Assembly: GCF_009861525.1 (NCBI RefSeq)
Contig: NZ_WVHL01000005.1
Span: forward strand, 1,922,001 to 1,986,000
Source: Pseudomonas sp. LD120
Lineage (GTDB): Bacteria; Pseudomonadota; Gammaproteobacteria; Pseudomonadales; Pseudomonadaceae
Direction: 5' to 3'
Length of the DNA: 64,000 bases
Below are positions 1 through 8,370 of this stretch, piece after piece. Within the stretch, counting starts at the first letter, position 1. Every line of letters begins with the position of its first letter. The notes beneath the pieces are model-generated. The model did not search any database, was not told where the DNA came from, and was given only the letters and a program-made list of their open reading frames with translations. Made by a program: the position numbers and the translations under genes.

Positions 1-1
1 A

Positions 2-229
2 AAGAACGTCTATACCCTGCTGGCCGAAGCCATTGGCAAACAGCAGTTGTCCCTCGAACAGGCGTTGGACTTACCGGAAGACCTGCTGGGAGAAATCCAG
101 GACGCCTTCCTCGACGGCGAAGGCGAATTACCGCCGGTGGCCGAGATCAGTGAGCTGTTCGCCGGACGAGTGCCTGAAGGCGTTTTGTATTGCGTACGTG
201 CGGCGTTGCAGTCGGAGTTTGAAATTTGA
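2..229 (+). CDS. recQ: C-terminal end of a RecQ-type DNA helicase (partial, 5' end outside window)
   Basis: An open frame runs in from the left edge and stops with TGA at 227-229, leaving about 75 residues. The fragment is helical and acidic and ends in a segment resembling the last part of the HTH_40 domain that closes many RecQ helicases (a proline-rich turn, then a helix ending in an alanine/leucine-rich stretch before the stop). The MarR gene and plpD downstream match the order around recQ in P. aeruginosa as I remember it. The helicase core is not in the window, so the call rests on weak similarity plus synteny. A separate small protein is possible, since a TTG at 47 could also start a 60-residue ORF. 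Confidence 0.5.
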   Translation, partial: KNVYTLLAEAIGKQQLSLEQALDLPEDLLGEIQDAFLDGEGELPPVAEISELFAGRVPEGVLYCVRAALQSEFEI

Positions 230-270
230 GGGGGGTGCGTCAATGTTGTAACGATTCAGTCCCTTGCGGG

Positions 271-288
271 CCTTGCCTCATGGCAAGG
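271..288 (+). terminator. Short hairpin after the recQ-like gene
   Basis: CCTTGCC-TCAT-GGCAAGG forms a perfect 7-bp stem 42 bases after the stop codon. No T-run follows, so it is either a weak terminator or an mRNA 3'-end stabiliser. Confidence 0.35.
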
Positions 289-303
289 GGCATGCTTAGC
301 TGA

Positions 304-314
304 CTAATAATTAG
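304..314. promoter_or_regulatory. AT-rich palindrome upstream of the MarR gene, candidate operator
   Basis: CTAATAATTAG is a perfect palindrome about an A, 36 bases before the MarR-family start codon and inside the only AT-rich stretch of the gap. MarR proteins usually repress their own gene by binding AT-rich palindromes, so this is a plausible autoregulatory site. This is inferred from position and symmetry only. Confidence 0.35.
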
Positions 315-349
315 GTTTTCTTTATTTTCAGTCTAATCATGAGTGTTTT

Positions 350-784
350 ATGCCGTTAACCGATGAACACCGTTTTGGTATGCAGCTGGCGCATATGTCT
401 CGCGGCTGGCGTGCCGAACTGGATCGCCGTCTGGCCGGACTCGGCCTGTCCCAGGCCCGTTGGCTGGTGTTACTGCACCTGGCCCGCTTCGAAGACGCGC
501 CAACCCAGCGCGAGCTGGCGCAAAGCGTCGGTGTAGAAGGGCCGACCCTGGCCCGGTTGCTGGACAGCCTGGAAACCCAAGGCTTGGTTCAGCGCCAGTC
601 GGTGCTGGAAGATCGTCGAGCGAAGAAAATCGTCCTCTGTCCTTCCGCCCGGCCCTTGATCGAGCAGATCGAAACCATCGCCACCGCGTTGCGCCATGAG
701 CTGTTCGTGGGGGTCGACGACGAAGACCTGAGGGTCTGTATGCGCGTTCATGGGCGCATCCTGGCCAATCTGGAAAAGTCTTGA
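350..784 (+). CDS. MarR/SlyA-family transcriptional regulator
   Basis: This 144-residue protein has the length and layout of MarR-family dimeric winged-helix regulators. An N-terminal dimerisation helix is followed by a winged helix at about residues 50-100: a recognition region around VGVEGPTLARLLDSLE, then a wing with the conserved D-R-R motif in LEDRRAKK. The C-terminal helix completes the dimer interface. Members bind palindromic operators and are often released by small phenolic or lipophilic ligands. The gene lies between the recQ-like end and the oppositely oriented plpD. An AT-rich palindrome sits just upstream. The ligand and targets cannot be told from sequence. Confidence 0.9.
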   Translation: MPLTDEHRFGMQLAHMSRGWRAELDRRLAGLGLSQARWLVLLHLARFEDAPTQRELAQSVGVEGPTLARLLDSLETQGLVQRQSVLEDRRAKKIVLCPSARPLIEQIETIATALRHELFVGVDDEDLRVCMRVHGRILANLEKS

Positions 785-881
785 AGCCTTCAACCGGGGT
801 TGCCGGACCCCGGTTCGTCCTGTTTTTGCCTATCCCTGAATGTTGCTGATTGCGCCACCCGGTGCGGCACTTGCGCGTCTG

Positions 882-3071
882 TCAGAAGGTCTGGCCCAGG
901 TTCAGCGACAGGGCCTTTTGGTTATCGTCGTTGAAGCCGTAGCTGAAGTTCAACGGACCCAACGGGGTGTCGAAGCCGAGGAAAATACTCGCAGCGTTGA
1001 TAAAGCCACTGTCGAAGGCATTGTCGTTGTTCCATACCCGCCCGCGTTCCAGCGATCCTCCCAGGTACAGTGGGAAGTCCAGTGGCAGGTAGGAACGAGG
1101 CGTCAACCGTCGGAAATACACCGCGCGAGCCAGGGTAAGGTTTTGCCCGGACAGGGCATTTTGGCGGAAGCCGGACAACTGTCGGGCGCCGCCGAGCAAG
1201 AAGCTTGAGGTCACCACTTCGGCGTCGTCCAGGGTCCGGCCATAACGCCCGCCCAGGACCAAGGTATTGGGGCCGCTGCTTAGGGCCTTGTCCAACTTGA
1301 ACTCCCACTGCCGGTAGCGGTTGTCCGAGCCCAGGCTGGGTTCGAATTGGCGCAAGGTCAGGCCGATGTCTTCACCTGAGTGGGGAAAGTAGACGTTGTC
1401 TAAAGAGTCGAAGGAGTACTGCAATTGGTAGTACCCCTCGTTGAAGTGCTCGCTGGGCAGATTATGGTCACCAATACGTACGTCAGCCTTGCCCCAGGCT
1501 TCGCCGATACCGAAACGCACTTCGCCGCTGTTGCCGATCTGTCGCCCCAGATTGAGGCCCAGGCCGTAGCGTTCCAGGCGGTACTCGGCGATCGGGTCGT
1601 TCTCCAGCACCGCTTCGACATTCTGCGCTTCGGCCACGATAAACGGTGCGATGAAGTAGCGCGAGCCAGCGTCAAGAGGTTGGTAGAACTCGCTGTAGAT
1701 CTCTTGTTGGTCGCCGATCTGCATCCGCGTCAGCCACTCCGCGCCGAGGCTGTTGATGCCATTCATGCGGTAGCTGGCGCCGATATTGAAGGCGCTGTCG
1801 CCACGCATGTCATCGGATAGATTCAGGCCCAGACGCAGGTAGTCGGTGCCGCTGCGCTTGCCCCGGGCGCTGATCACCAACGTGTTGTCTTTGCCTTTGT
1901 GCACCACGCGATATTGCACTTGTTCAAAGAAGTCCAGGCCGTACAGCGTGCCCATGTCGGTTTCCAGGCGACCCAGGTCCAGCGGCTCGCCGATGTGCTG
2001 GCGGATGTAGTAGCGGATCACCTCGTCGCTGACCTTGGAGTTGTTTTCGACCTTGATCGCGTTGATGATCGGCGTGCGCTGGCTGGGTTGGCGCGCGGCG
2101 TTCAGTTCGCCATCCAGCGGTTGTGCCCTACGCAAGTGCGCCAGGCGCGCATCGAGAATGCGGGTGGCGCGATAGCCGGCGTCGATCATCTCCTGGGCTC
2201 GACCGAAGTCGGTAACACCGAAACTCGACAAGGGCGGCTGAATCAGCACATCGCTCGGGTGCAGCGTCGCCAGTTGCGCCTCTGAGTTGCGCCGGGTCAT
2301 CAGGGTGATGGATTGGTTGAGCACGTCCACCACGGTCTTGAGTTGTTTGCGCGAGCGCAATGGGGTGCCGATGTCGACGACGATGGCAATGTCGACGCCC
2401 ATCTCCCGGGCGACATCCAGAGGGATGTTGTCGGTCATGCCGCCATCCACCAGGAGCCGGCCATCTAACTCCACCGGCGCGAACACAGCGGGGATCGACA
2501 TGCTGGCGCGAATTACCTGGGGCAGATGGCCTTTGCGAAATACCACCTTTTCGCCACTGGCGATGTCGGTGGCCACGGCGCGAAACGGGATTGGTAATTT
2601 GTCAAAGTCGCGGGTGTCGCTGGCGTGGGCGAGTTTGCTCTCTAGCAGCAGCGCCAGGTTCTGGCCCTGGATCACCCCAAGGGGCAGGCCCAAGCTGCCA
2701 TCGTCACGGAAACTGAGCTTCTGTTTGACCAGAAAGTCCCGATCATCTTGCTTGCGTCGAAAGGGCACGTCTTCGCGCGGCGGCGCATCCGACAAAGCCT
2801 GCTTCCAGTCGATGTTCAGCGCGAGCTTCTCCAACTCGTCAATCTTGTAGCCTGAAGCGTAGAGCCCGCCGATCACCGCACCCATGCTGGTGCCCGCGAT
2901 CGCATCGATGCGGATGCCTTGTTCCTCCAGGGCCTTGAGCACGCCAATATGCGCCAGGCCGCGGGCGGCGCCTCCGGACAGCACCAGGCCGATTTTCGGT
3001 CGCGGCGCTTCAGTGGATTGAGCGAGCAGGGGCAGCAGACAGAGGAGCAGGCAGGACAGCAGGCGGCGCAT
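882..3071 (-). CDS. plpD: PlpD-type patatin-like phospholipase with POTRA and outer-membrane barrel (type Vd autotransporter)
   Basis: The 729-residue product begins with a leucine-rich signal peptide (about residues 1-18). It carries a complete patatin domain: oxyanion loop GGAARG at 33-38, nucleophile elbow GTSMG with Ser62, and the second member of the dyad in DGG at 209-211 (Asp209). A POTRA-like segment (about 360-440) follows, then a bacterial surface antigen (Omp85-like) barrel ending in a C-terminal phenylalanine. P. aeruginosa PlpD (PA3339) has the same architecture and almost the same length, and its domain is a secreted lipolytic enzyme. The ATG at 3071 was chosen because it puts the signal peptide at the N-terminus; a longer reading to 3173 would bury it. 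The promoter must lie in the 73-bp gap shared with the divergent SelW-like gene. Confidence 0.93.
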   Translation of the reverse strand: MRRLLSCLLLCLLPLLAQSTEAPRPKIGLVLSGGAARGLAHIGVLKALEEQGIRIDAIAGTSMGAVIGGLYASGYKIDELEKLALNIDWKQALSDAPPREDVPFRRKQDDRDFLVKQKLSFRDDGSLGLPLGVIQGQNLALLLESKLAHASDTRDFDKLPIPFRAVATDIASGEKVVFRKGHLPQVIRASMSIPAVFAPVELDGRLLVDGGMTDNIPLDVAREMGVDIAIVVDIGTPLRSRKQLKTVVDVLNQSITLMTRRNSEAQLATLHPSDVLIQPPLSSFGVTDFGRAQEMIDAGYRATRILDARLAHLRRAQPLDGELNAARQPSQRTPIINAIKVENNSKVSDEVIRYYIRQHIGEPLDLGRLETDMGTLYGLDFFEQVQYRVVHKGKDNTLVISARGKRSGTDYLRLGLNLSDDMRGDSAFNIGASYRMNGINSLGAEWLTRMQIGDQQEIYSEFYQPLDAGSRYFIAPFIVAEAQNVEAVLENDPIAEYRLERYGLGLNLGRQIGNSGEVRFGIGEAWGKADVRIGDHNLPSEHFNEGYYQLQYSFDSLDNVYFPHSGEDIGLTLRQFEPSLGSDNRYRQWEFKLDKALSSGPNTLVLGGRYGRTLDDAEVVTSSFLLGGARQLSGFRQNALSGQNLTLARAVYFRRLTPRSYLPLDFPLYLGGSLERGRVWNNDNAFDSGFINAASIFLGFDTPLGPLNFSYGFNDDNQKALSLNLGQTF

Positions 3072-3144
3072 CGTGGTTCTCGGGGGACGGGCGATAAAGC
3101 CGGCTATTATAGCGACGCCCTTGAACTCAGGAGTCAGCCGTTCC

Positions 3145-3432
3145 ATGACTGAACGTAAACCCGAAATCGTCATTACCTACTGCACCCAATGCCAGTGGCT
3201 GCTGCGCGCCGCCTGGCTGGCTCAGGAGTTGTTGAGTACATTCAGTGATGATTTGCGCAAGGTATCCCTGGAGCCCGCCACCGGGGGGACTTTTCGCATC
3301 ACTTGTGATGATGTGCAGATTTGGGAGCGTAAGGCCGATGGCGGCTTTCCGGAGGCCAAGGTGCTGAAGCAGCGGGTTCGCGATCAAATTGACCCGCAGC
3401 GAGACCTCGGCCACAACGATCGTCCTCAGTGA
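3145..3432 (+). CDS. SelT/SelW/SelH-family (Rdx) thioredoxin-fold protein
   Basis: This 95-residue protein carries a CTQC motif (Cys13, Cys16) directly after the first beta strand, the position of the CxxU selenocysteine motif in animal selenoprotein W. Here both positions are cysteine, so no selenocysteine decoding is needed. The rest has the compact fold of this family, including the G-G-x-F segment near the middle. A redox role is likely but the substrate is unknown. The ATG at 3145 has AGGAG about 10 bases upstream. The 3' end overlaps the convergent DMT transporter gene by 7 bases. Confidence 0.85.
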   Translation: MTERKPEIVITYCTQCQWLLRAAWLAQELLSTFSDDLRKVSLEPATGGTFRITCDDVQIWERKADGGFPEAKVLKQRVRDQIDPQRDLGHNDRPQ

Positions 3433-4319
3433 GAGCTGGCTTCGGCCGTGGCTGTCTTGCCGCCAGCCCCCGTCGACAGGAGGCTTGAAACCATGATGGC
3501 AACGATGATCAAGGCTCCGCCCATCAGCATGCGCAGCGTCGGATTTTCGCCGAACAGCAGCCAGGCCACGGTAATCCCGTAGACCGGTTCCAGGGCGAAG
3601 ACCATCGCTGCGGTGCGTGCCTTGATCACCGCCAGGCTGGCGACAAACAGGCTGTGGGCCAGGCCTGTGCAGAAGATGCCCAGCAGGCTGATCCACAGCC
3701 AGTCCATGGCCCGCACTTGGCCAAGTTCCGGTGCCGCCACTGGCAGTAGGCACAGGGCAACTACGACGTTCTGACACAACGCGGCCTGGACTGCCGGAAT
3801 CCGTGAGGAGCTGGCGCGGTTGTTCAATGACAGCAAGGCAAAGAGCAGCCCCGACGCTACGGCCCAGATCAGCCCCGCAGTGGCTTGGCTGGCCAGATCG
3901 AAATCTGGAGTGACTAGCACCAGTCCGATGCTCACCAGGATCACCAGCAGTATCTCGTTGAAGCGAATCCGCTCGCGGAAGATCAATCCCTCGAGTATCA
4001 CCGTGAAGGCCGGGAAACTGGCGAAGCCCAAGGTGGCGATGGCCACCCCGGCCACTTTCACCGCGACAAAAAAACTAACCCAGTGACCGGCCAGCAGCAG
4101 TCCGCTGAGCAACAGACGGCGCCAGTCACTGGCCGCCAGTTTTTGCCAGCGCGCATTACTGGCCAGTCGGGCAAAGAAGCTCAGGGCGAGTACGGCAAAA
4201 GTGGCGCGACCGAAGACGATAACAGTCGGCGAGGCGGTCGCTAGCTTACCCAATACACCGGTCAGGCCGAACATCAGAGCGCCAATATGCAGGGCGCCAA
4301 GGGCGGTACGCGGAGTCAT
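3426..4319 (-). CDS. EamA-family (drug/metabolite transporter) inner-membrane permease
   Basis: The product has 297 residues, with about ten hydrophobic segments in two repeats of five, the layout of DMT/EamA transporters. The N-terminus begins MTPRTALGALH and runs straight into the first membrane helix. The AraC-family gene lies 51 bases upstream on the same strand, so the two may form a regulator-transporter unit in which the regulator senses the transported compound. The substrate cannot be predicted; EamA members export amino acids, metabolites or drugs. The ATG at 4319 was preferred to a start 15 bases upstream because it fits the family start. Confidence 0.88.
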   Translation of the reverse strand: MTPRTALGALHIGALMFGLTGVLGKLATASPTVIVFGRATFAVLALSFFARLASNARWQKLAASDWRRLLLSGLLLAGHWVSFFVAVKVAGVAIATLGFASFPAFTVILEGLIFRERIRFNEILLVILVSIGLVLVTPDFDLASQATAGLIWAVASGLLFALLSLNNRASSSRIPAVQAALCQNVVVALCLLPVAAPELGQVRAMDWLWISLLGIFCTGLAHSLFVASLAVIKARTAAMVFALEPVYGITVAWLLFGENPTLRMLMGGALIIVAIMVSSLLSTGAGGKTATAEASSH

Positions 4320-4370
4320 TTCTATCCTTAACAATAAGACGACCAGTGATGGTCTTGAACGGCTACCGGC

Positions 4371-5186
4371 TCAGTTTATGAGGGGCGCTGCACAGTCGTC
4401 TGTCGCGATCCTGGCGTTTTTTGTCGAGAGATTAGCGTTTGCTGCCTGCCTGAGCCGACGTGGCGAGAGGCCGAACTCCCGGAGTATCGCCGCGGCAAAG
4501 GCACTTTGGGAGCTGTAGCCGACGCGGCTGGCAATCTCGCCGATGGGCAGGCTGGATCCGCGCAGGAGCTGTACAGCCATTTCCAGGCGTCGATAACGCA
4601 CATAATCCATGGGGGTACGACCGCACTCGGCGACGAATCGGGCATGCAGGCGGGCGCTGGAAATGCCGGCGATCCGTGCCAGATCGGCCACTTGCAGTGG
4701 ATGTGCCACATGCCGATCAATATAGGCGTGCAAGGCGACATAGGGCAGGCGACGCTGATCGGTAGGGCGGCATGGCGAATGGTTGAGGCTGGCCAATAGC
4801 AGCGCCGCACCTTGCCGGGCAATCAAGGGATCATCCACTGGGCTTTCTGCCAGCCAGTTGACCAGACGGCTCTGGATCGGCTCAAGGATGCGCCGCTGGG
4901 GACTGTCCAGCAGTTGCCGGCTGGCAGCGGCATGGGGGCCCAGTGCATCTTGCAACCAATGTTCGTCGGGTACGTTCAGGACCAGGCAGTGGCTGCCCTT
5001 GGGGCTGCCGCAGATATGCCGTGTACCGGCAGGCACGACGACAAAGCTCTGTTGTTGTACCTGGCTGCCCCGGCCTTCGATTTCAAAGTCGAGCAGGCCC
5101 GAGAGCCCGAACACCAGTTGTGCGTGCTCATGACTGTGGGCGATCAGGTCGTGGCTGTAATGGCGCAGGGTGAGGATAGATCCCAT
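4371..5186 (-). CDS. AraC-family transcriptional regulator with N-terminal cupin
   Basis: The 271-residue protein begins with a cupin-like sensing region (residues about 10-90; histidine-rich segment HSHEHAQ and a later VVPAGTRH turn). It ends in two helix-turn-helix motifs at about residues 165-260, including the second-HTH signature IASRVGYSSQSAFAAA. This is the usual architecture for regulators of small-molecule export. It precedes the EamA transporter gene on the same strand, with 51 bases between, which suggests that it controls that gene. The 132-bp gap to the divergent phosphoesterase gene must hold its promoter. Confidence 0.9.
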   Translation of the reverse strand: MGSILTLRHYSHDLIAHSHEHAQLVFGLSGLLDFEIEGRGSQVQQQSFVVVPAGTRHICGSPKGSHCLVLNVPDEHWLQDALGPHAAASRQLLDSPQRRILEPIQSRLVNWLAESPVDDPLIARQGAALLLASLNHSPCRPTDQRRLPYVALHAYIDRHVAHPLQVADLARIAGISSARLHARFVAECGRTPMDYVRYRRLEMAVQLLRGSSLPIGEIASRVGYSSQSAFAAAILREFGLSPRRLRQAANANLSTKNARIATDDCAAPLIN

Positions 5187-5318
5187 CACGGTCTCCTTGG
5201 CAGAGCGCCAGTCTACACCGGCAGTCGGGCGTTTCGCGCTGTCATCGCACTGCCGTATTTATGTCATGGGCTATTAATCGCTGGAGCGCAAGCTCGCAAA
5301 AAATCCTGGAGAGCGCCC

Positions 5319-6140
5319 ATGACTCATGCCGAACTTGCCAAACCCAGTCGCAAGCAACGGGTGCGGACTTTGTGGATTTCAGATGTGCACCTGGGGACTC
5401 GGGACTGTCAGGCCGAACACTTGGCGCAGTTTCTCAAGGGGTATCACGCCGACCGTATCTACCTGGTGGGTGACATCATCGACGGTTGGAAATTGCGCGG
5501 TGGCATGTATTGGCCTCAAGCCCACACCAATGTGATCCGGCGCTTGTTGACCATGAGTAAGCGTGGCACTGAGGTGATCTACGTGACCGGCAATCACGAT
5601 GAGTTCCTGCGTCGTTATTCCAAGCTGATCCTGGGCAATATCCAACTGGTGGACGAGGCGGTGCATGTCACCGCGGACGGCCGCCACTTGCTGGTGATTC
5701 ATGGTGATCAGTTCGACGTCATCACTCGCTACCATCGCTGGCTGGCCTTTCTTGGCGATTCGGCCTACGAGTTCACCCTGACCCTCAACCGCTGGCTCAA
5801 CCACTGGCGGGCGCGTTATGGCTACGGTTACTGGTCGCTGTCGGCCTACCTCAAGCGCAAGGTGAAAACCGCGGTGAGTTTCATCAGCGACTTTGAGGAG
5901 GCGATTGCCCACGAATGCCTCAAGCGCGAGCTGCACGGGGTGGTCTGCGGGCATATTCATCACGCCGAGATCCGCAAGGTCGGCGAGGTTGACTACCTCA
6001 ATTGCGGCGATTGGGTGGAGTCTTGCACTGCCTTGATCGAGCATTGGGACGGCTCCATCGAGCTCTATCGTCTGGCCGAGGCCCAGGCCCGGGAGGCCCA
6101 GCTCAAGGCCGAGCGCATGAAGATGGCGGAGCCGGCCTGA
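5319..6140 (+). CDS. LpxH-like metallophosphoesterase (UDP-2,3-diacylglucosamine diphosphatase family)
   Basis: The 273-residue protein has the full calcineurin-type metal site: SDVHLG near residue 22, VGDIIDGW, VTGNHDEF, VIHGDQFD and CGHIHH near 215. The family includes LpxH, the lipid A enzyme that hydrolyses UDP-2,3-diacylglucosamine. This protein is longer than the roughly 240-residue LpxH, and pseudomonads carry a separate true lpxH, so it may be a paralogue with another phosphodiester substrate. The ATG at 5319 has TGGAGAG upstream; in-frame codons further upstream lie over the AraC gene and are not credible starts. Confidence 0.85.
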   Translation: MTHAELAKPSRKQRVRTLWISDVHLGTRDCQAEHLAQFLKGYHADRIYLVGDIIDGWKLRGGMYWPQAHTNVIRRLLTMSKRGTEVIYVTGNHDEFLRRYSKLILGNIQLVDEAVHVTADGRHLLVIHGDQFDVITRYHRWLAFLGDSAYEFTLTLNRWLNHWRARYGYGYWSLSAYLKRKVKTAVSFISDFEEAIAHECLKRELHGVVCGHIHHAEIRKVGEVDYLNCGDWVESCTALIEHWDGSIELYRLAEAQAREAQLKAERMKMAEPA

Positions 6141-6162
6141 GCGATCGACCAGCTTGCCAATT

Positions 6163-6759
6163 TCAGGCCCCGCTCGGGGTTGAGGTTTCCAGTGCGGCCT
6201 TGTACAGCGATTGCCGCGGCTGGGCGAACAGTCGTTGCAGCATAGGCTCGAAGAAGCTCAGGGGCAGGCTTTCGTAGGTGGGGTCGAAGGCAGCGGCGTC
6301 GTACCGGGCACAGAACTCGGCGGTGCGCTGGAACAGCGGGTGCTCCTTGAATTGCTCCCGCAGATGGCGGTCCATGCCCAGATGATGAAAGAAGTAGTAG
6401 CCCTGGAAGATCCCGTGTTGCTCAACCATCCAAAGATTCTCGGGGCTGACAAAGGGTTTAAGAATGGCTGCTGCGATATCCGAGTGGTTATAGGCACCCA
6501 GTGTGTCGCCGATATCGTGGAGCAGGGCGCAGACCACGTATTCTTCGTCGCGTCCGTCACGCCAGGCGCGGCTGGCGGTCTGCAATGAATGGGTCAGTCG
6601 ATCCACCGGAAAACCGCCGAAGTCGCCTTCGAGCAATTGCAGGTGGGTCAGGATACGCGCCGGCAGTTGCCTGGCATAGGCGCTGAAGTCCGCCGCGATG
6701 ATCGCCCAGTCTTCTTGAGTGCCGTCCCGCATATGGGTGAAACGCGCTAGAGCGCTCAT
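6163..6759 (-). CDS. HD-domain protein, PhnZ-like metal-dependent enzyme
   Basis: This 198-residue protein carries the HD motif in LLHDIGD (His81, Asp82), an upstream His57 and further histidines at 92 and 117, plus a late Asp near 155. HD phosphohydrolases need H...HD...D. The extra histidines in the NHxxxAA and HG segments are arranged as in the PhnZ/MIOX branch, whose members are diiron oxygenases rather than phosphohydrolases. No membrane segments are visible. It lies 94 bases from the Mpo1-like gene on the same strand. The family assignment is firm; the reaction is open. Confidence 0.82.
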   Translation of the reverse strand: MSALARFTHMRDGTQEDWAIIAADFSAYARQLPARILTHLQLLEGDFGGFPVDRLTHSLQTASRAWRDGRDEEYVVCALLHDIGDTLGAYNHSDIAAAILKPFVSPENLWMVEQHGIFQGYYFFHHLGMDRHLREQFKEHPLFQRTAEFCARYDAAAFDPTYESLPLSFFEPMLQRLFAQPRQSLYKAALETSTPSGA

Positions 6760-6853
6760 CCGCCATCCTCTTGTTGTCCTGTGGTGAGGGGGGGCTGTGC
6801 CCGTGCCTGACCTTGAGTCTCGCGGTGCTGGCCGGTTGGGTATCTGACCGGAT

Positions 6854-7165
6854 CTAAAACGGCACCTTGCCCCTGATCATGTCGCGGTACATCACAAAAT
6901 CCCCCAGTAGGCTGTACAGGGGATGTTGGAAGGTGGCAGGGCGGTTTTTCTCGAAAAAGAAGTGCCCCACCCAGGCAAAGCCGTAACCGGCCACCGGCAA
7001 GGCCAGCAGCAATAGCCAGGCGCCTTTGCCGATGGCCAGGGCAAGGAGGAAGATCACCAGACTGGTGCCGATAAAGTGCAGGCGACGGCAAGTGCTGTCG
7101 CTGTGTTCGCTCAGGTAGTAGGGGTAGAACTCGGCGAAGCTGTTGAACGGTCGAAAATTTTCCAT
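6854..7165 (-). CDS. Mpo1-like (DUF962) small membrane protein
   Basis: The 103-residue protein has two hydrophobic hairpin segments (about residues 33-65) flanked by conserved histidines: SEHSDSTCRRLH before them and GHFFFEKNRPATFQHP after them. These fit the DUF962/Mpo1 family; yeast Mpo1 is an iron(II) dioxygenase that alpha-oxidises 2-hydroxy fatty acids. A lipid role at the inner membrane is therefore plausible, but bacterial members are uncharacterised to my knowledge. It is upstream of the HD-domain gene on the same strand. Confidence 0.85.
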   Translation of the reverse strand: MENFRPFNSFAEFYPYYLSEHSDSTCRRLHFIGTSLVIFLLALAIGKGAWLLLLALPVAGYGFAWVGHFFFEKNRPATFQHPLYSLLGDFVMYRDMIRGKVPF

Positions 7166-7308
7166 GGCCGCGGTCTCTGTGTTGGTTGTTCTGCGCCAGC
7201 TTATTTGAGTCTAGAGTCCAGGGCTGTGCTGGCCAGTGACAATGGGCGCCACTTTAGTATCCTTGGGAAATTGGCCGTAGCATGCGGCTCATCATGTAAG
7301 AAGCCCTC

Positions 7309-8370
7309 ATGAGCGAACGTACGACTTCCGCAAGTTGGACTCAGGGAATTGTCAAAGCCCTGGAAATGGATGGTCTGGATTGCCGAGTCCTGTTTCAGCA
7401 ATTGGGGCTCGACTATGGCGCTCTGGAAGATCCCGATGCGCGCTTTACTCAGGACTCGATGACCCGGCTCTGGCAGCGGGCCGTCGAGCTGTCCGGCAAT
7501 CCGGCAATTGGTCTGAACATGGGGAAGGTGGTGCGTCCTGCGTCCTTTCATGTGGCCGGTTATGCGCTGATGTCGAGTCGTACGCTGGCAGAGGGCTTTC
7601 AACGTTTGGTGCGTTATCAGCGGATCATCGCTGAAAGCGCTGACCTGAGTTTCCGACTTCTACCTGAGGGTTATGCGCTGATCCTGACGGTGCATGGCGA
7701 CCATCTGCCACCTACCCGGCAAAGCGTTGAGGCCTCACTGGCGTGCGCGCTGGCATTGTGCGGTTGGTTGACGGGGCGTGTTCTGCAGCCGCGTAAGGTC
7801 ATGCTGCAAGGGGAGCAGCCGCAGGATGTGCAGCCTTATAAAGACGTATTTCATGCGCCGCTGGTGTTTGCCGCGGCGTTTGACGCCTTGATCTTTGAGC
7901 GCGCCGACATGGAGGCGCCGCTGCCCACCGCCAACGAGGCGATGGCGTTGCTGCATGATCGGTTTGCCGGTGAATACCTGGCGCGCTTCTCCGAAAGCCG
8001 GGTGACCCACAAGGCGCGGCAGGTGCTGTGTCGTCTGCTGCCCCAGGGCGAACCCAAGCGCGAGAGCGTGGCACAAACCCTGCACCTGTCTCAGCGTACG
8101 TTGCAACGCCGCTTGCAAGAGGAGGGCACCAGCTTCCAGGCTCTGCTCGATGACACTCGCCGGGAGCTGGCCGAGCAGTACTTGGCGCAGCCGAGCATGA
8201 CCTTGCTGGAGATCGCTTATCTGCTGGGGTTTGCCGATCCGAGCAACTTCTTCCGAGCCTTCCGTCGTTGGTTCGACGCCACGCCCGGTGAGTACCGGGC
8301 GCGTCTCTTGCAACTGACGAGCTCGGTCAATGACGCCAGAACGCAGGAATGCACAACACGAACACGGTGA
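7309..8370 (+). CDS. AraC-family transcriptional regulator (arabinose-binding-domain type)
   Basis: The 353-residue protein has an N-terminal ligand region of about 200 residues of the type in OruR/ArgR-like pseudomonad regulators (segment GLDYGALEDPDARF, then a conserved GYALMSSRTL region). The C-terminal double helix-turn-helix at about 245-340 contains LSQRTLQRRLQEEGTSF and the late signature LLGFADPSNFFRAFRRW. Members usually control amino acid or fatty acid catabolism. Its last 44 bases overlap the convergent trkH gene on the other strand. No nearby catabolic target is obvious. Confidence 0.9.
   Translation: MSERTTSASWTQGIVKALEMDGLDCRVLFQQLGLDYGALEDPDARFTQDSMTRLWQRAVELSGNPAIGLNMGKVVRPASFHVAGYALMSSRTLAEGFQRLVRYQRIIAESADLSFRLLPEGYALILTVHGDHLPPTRQSVEASLACALALCGWLTGRVLQPRKVMLQGEQPQDVQPYKDVFHAPLVFAAAFDALIFERADMEAPLPTANEAMALLHDRFAGEYLARFSESRVTHKARQVLCRLLPQGEPKRESVAQTLHLSQRTLQRRLQEEGTSFQALLDDTRRELAEQYLAQPSMTLLEIAYLLGFADPSNFFRAFRRWFDATPGEYRARLLQLTSSVNDARTQECTTRTR

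Noticed and set aside
3145..3432. Selenoprotein candidate (SelW-like)
   Set aside because: The motif is CTQC with both positions cysteine; no in-frame TGA or SECIS-like hairpin is needed or seen.
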